From an uncultured Dechloromonas sp. (lineage in GTDB: Bacteria > Pseudomonadota > Gammaproteobacteria > Burkholderiales > Rhodocyclaceae): DNA of 15,930 nucleotides. A program made the position numbers and the translations under genes. Below are positions 14,765 to 15,930 of this stretch, piece by piece. The stretch spans positions 1 to 15,930 of the forward strand of contig CAMKYP010000030.1 of assembly GCA_946477505.1 (NCBI GenBank), given 5' to 3'. Each line of letters opens with the position of its first letter. The first letter of the stretch is position 1. Below the pieces are notes generated by a model, which was not told the DNA's origin, did not search any database, and saw only the letters and a list, made by a program, of their open reading frames with translations.

Positions 14765-14869
14765 CGTTAACGATGGGCTCCAGGAATAGGGGCCGCCGGA
14801 GCGGCGAAGCGGCGGAGGAAACCTGCAAGCGCAGCTTGTAGGCGGTCCCTCTCGACGGATGGGTTGGGC
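14765..14869 (-). other. Degenerate attC site at the left end of the cassette array
   Basis: On the minus strand this begins with the core GCCCAAC (14863-14869), one base after the stop of the immunity-like gene. A hairpin follows with arms TGCAAGC (14824-14830) and GCTTGTA (14834-14840) around a three-base loop, then a second CCGCC/GGCGG stem. The expected closing core GTTRRRY is not clean; the best candidate on the minus strand is GTTAACG at 14765-14771. One half of the site is therefore recognisable, and the other is degenerate or replaced. Confidence 0.5.
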
Positions 14870-14870
14870 G

Positions 14871-15308
14871 TCATTCGACTACCCTCAACTTGACTTGCGC
14901 ACCATCGGGCAGTTCCTTGATCTGGCGAGCCACGTCTCCGGAAAAACGCACGAGTTCCACCTGTGGAGCAGTGGCAAGATTGTCGCCGCCGTATGCGCCA
15001 CCCAAGATGCCAGGAATTTTTAGGCAGTACTTCCTTCCATCGACCAACGGACCGCACTGGTCGATTGCAAGGGAAACGAGCGCACTCATGTACCAGTCGT
15101 GAAGGAATTCTTGATCGGTTGAAAGTGCATCAAGCTCGGCGCGATTGGCGGCAATGACTTTGCAGTAGCAGTCTTCTGGGCACAGGCGCCAATACTTTCC
15201 GTCTTCGTCTTTGACGATGAGATTGCCGAAGTCGTTCTCGCCGACGACCTCAGTAGGCTTGATGCCGACCCAACCCCAATACTGCCGAATATCTTCAACG
15301 AGGCTCAT
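14871..15308 (-). CDS. Cassette-encoded Tdi1/DUF1851-type T6SS immunity-like protein
   Basis: This 145-residue cytoplasmic-looking protein matches in outline the family with a GAD-like N-terminal part and a Tdi1 (DUF1851) C-terminal part. Visible are YWGWVGIKP (10-18), FGNLIVKDEDGKYWRLCPED (27-46), GRKYCLKIPGILGGAY (91-106) and ELVRFSGDVARQIKELPDGA (118-137). Tdi1 protects against the type VI secretion DNase effector Tde1. Many family members are orphan genes and are common in integron cassettes. No effector is present beside it. The ATG at 15308 was chosen because the frame continuing upstream to 15335 runs into the attC site; it starts nine bases from the attC core, as cassette genes do. 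GC content is visibly lower than in the operon genes. The family assignment is from memory of its conserved blocks. Confidence 0.72.
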   Translation of the reverse strand: MSLVEDIRQYWGWVGIKPTEVVGENDFGNLIVKDEDGKYWRLCPEDCYCKVIAANRAELDALSTDQEFLHDWYMSALVSLAIDQCGPLVDGRKYCLKIPGILGGAYGGDNLATAPQVELVRFSGDVARQIKELPDGAQVKLRVVE

Positions 15309-15316
15309 GTGATGAC

Positions 15317-15383
15317 GCCCAACGTTTGAATTCACCGGACTGCGCGGCTTTTTGCGCAGGTCCGGTGGAATGATGGGTTGGGC
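15317..15383 (-). other. attC recombination site
   Basis: The 67-bp site is bounded by GCCCAAC (15317-15323) and GTTGGGC (15377-15383), the inverse simple sites R' and R'' with the GTTRRRY/RYYYAAC consensus. Between them is a nearly perfect hairpin: CACCGGACTGCGC (15333-15345) pairs with GCGCAGGTCCGGTG (15354-15367), leaving one unpaired G at 15359/15360. This extrahelical base is a hallmark of attC folding and strand choice by the integron integrase. The loop is GGCTTTTT. It lies exactly between two small minus-strand genes. Confidence 0.88.
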
Positions 15384-15392
15384 ATCGGTTGC

Positions 15393-15866
15393 TCACCGCC
15401 GCCACCAAACAAGCTTTTTGCGCGAAGCATTCCAGTAGAAGTGGAACGAATCGCAGCTATCGTCGACAACTGAGAATGCGGAACAGCCTTTTACTACCTT
15501 GCACCCAGGAAGATCACCCATCTCTTCGTCGGAGCAAACGAGTGACGATGTTTCAAGACGTACAGGAGTTGAGCAGAGGGAATTTTGGCTGTGCCTTCCC
15601 ACGGGAAACTGCATTGTTATGGGACGCGCGCCACGCGGAATGAACCCGACCCACACACTCTCATCTTTCCCGTAACCAACAGCTATTCGGTCAGGCTTTC
15701 CATCGCAGGTGATGTCTGCAACGATCACAGACTTTTCATCCCATCGAACGGAGGGCTGAGTTTTGTGAAGTGTAGAAATGTCAGATGCGTTTTCTGTTTC
15801 GCCAGCAGCAACGACACTAGCGCTAATGGCGCAAAGAATGGTAGTGATCAAAAGGTGCGGAATCAT
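15393..15866 (-). CDS. Cassette-encoded secreted cysteine-rich protein
   Basis: The 157-residue product has a signal peptide (hydrophobic residues 4-20, SVVA before AGE). The mature part has six cysteines (54, 98, 111, 122, 128, 138), which suggests disulfides and a periplasmic or extracellular location. DITCDGKPD at 51-59 resembles the Asp-rich calcium loop of FG-GAP/VCBS repeats, but only one copy is seen. The C-terminus is aromatic and basic (FHFYWNASRKKLVWWRR). No function can be assigned. The ATG at 15866 is preferred to a TTG at 15878 that lies within the neighbouring attC core. Its stop is followed nine bases later by the attC site at 15317-15383, the expected cassette structure. Base composition is clearly less GC-rich than the operon. 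Confidence 0.7.
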   Translation of the reverse strand: MIPHLLITTILCAISASVVAAGETENASDISTLHKTQPSVRWDEKSVIVADITCDGKPDRIAVGYGKDESVWVGFIPRGARPITMQFPVGRHSQNSLCSTPVRLETSSLVCSDEEMGDLPGCKVVKGCSAFSVVDDSCDSFHFYWNASRKKLVWWRR

Positions 15867-15872
15867 GACGAT

Positions 15873-15930
15873 GCCCAACGTGTTGACGCTCGTTGAAAAC
15901 TGACCAGAAAAGCGAGGTTGTGCGCGCTGA
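15873..15930 (-). other. Partial attC site, continuing beyond the window
   Basis: GCCCAAC (15873-15879), which reads GTTGGGC on the minus strand, is the closing core of another attC and lies six bases upstream of the start of the cysteine-rich cassette gene. The inner sequence up to 15930 differs from the complete attC and runs off the window, so the opposite core cannot be checked. Confidence 0.6.

Noticed and set aside
15309..15335. Upstream ATG (15335) as start of the immunity-like gene
   Set aside because: The added residues are encoded by the attC site and do not belong to the family; ATG 15308 fits cassette structure.
15333..15367. Rho-independent terminator after the cysteine-rich gene (strong stem with a T-rich loop)
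   Set aside because: The T run is in the loop rather than after the stem. Flanking inverse cores and the unpaired base identify it as attC, although it may also slow transcription.
1..15930. CRISPR array, tRNA, rRNA or transposase gene
   Set aside because: No regular direct repeats, no tRNA-like cloverleaf or rRNA sequence, and no transposase motifs were seen on either strand.

Overview
The window looks like chromosome of a high-GC betaproteobacterium, plausibly of the Rhodocyclales (Dechloromonas/Azonexus type). This is inferred from the GC-rich codon use, the cutA-dsbD pair and an aryl-polyene-like operon followed by integron cassettes. No rRNA, tRNA or marker gene in the window proves it.

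Layout. Positions 1-1946 hold the end of cutA and a complete dsbD, overlapping by ATGA. A PAP2-family membrane phosphatase (1943-2617, minus) converges on dsbD. From a promoter at about 2725-2752, one long plus-strand operon runs from 2762 to 14238, most genes overlapping by ATGA: acyl carrier protein, ketosynthase, second acyl carrier protein, six-helix membrane protein, AMP-dependent acyl ligase, hotdog dehydratase, LPLAT acyltransferase, LolA-like periplasmic protein, MMPL/RND exporter, alpha/beta hydrolase, polysaccharide deacetylase, SAM methyltransferase and a DUF1615 lipoprotein. The only sizeable internal gap (4553-4704) holds a 105-bp imperfect palindrome that looks like a MITE or other short mobile repeat.

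How the genes fit together. The ligase would activate an acyl or aryl starter and load it on a carrier protein. The ketosynthase and dehydratase would extend and dehydrate it, and the acyltransferase would place the product on a lipid or sugar-lipid acceptor. The MMPL and LolA-like proteins would move it towards the outer membrane. This is the logic of aryl polyene (APE) and xanthomonadin clusters. However, the window has no ketoreductase, no second ketosynthase or chain-length factor, no ammonia lyase and no thioesterase. It has instead a hydrolase, a deacetylase and a methyltransferase. It is therefore either a compact, divergent relative or half of a split locus.

From about 14.24 kb all genes are on the minus strand. 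A secreted hypothetical gene (14264-14710) is followed to the right by lower-GC integron gene cassettes: a Tdi1-type T6SS immunity-like protein and a secreted cysteine-rich protein. These are separated by attC sites with GCCCAAC/GTTGGGC cores. No integrase gene is visible. The cassette orientation would place one, if present, beyond the right edge.
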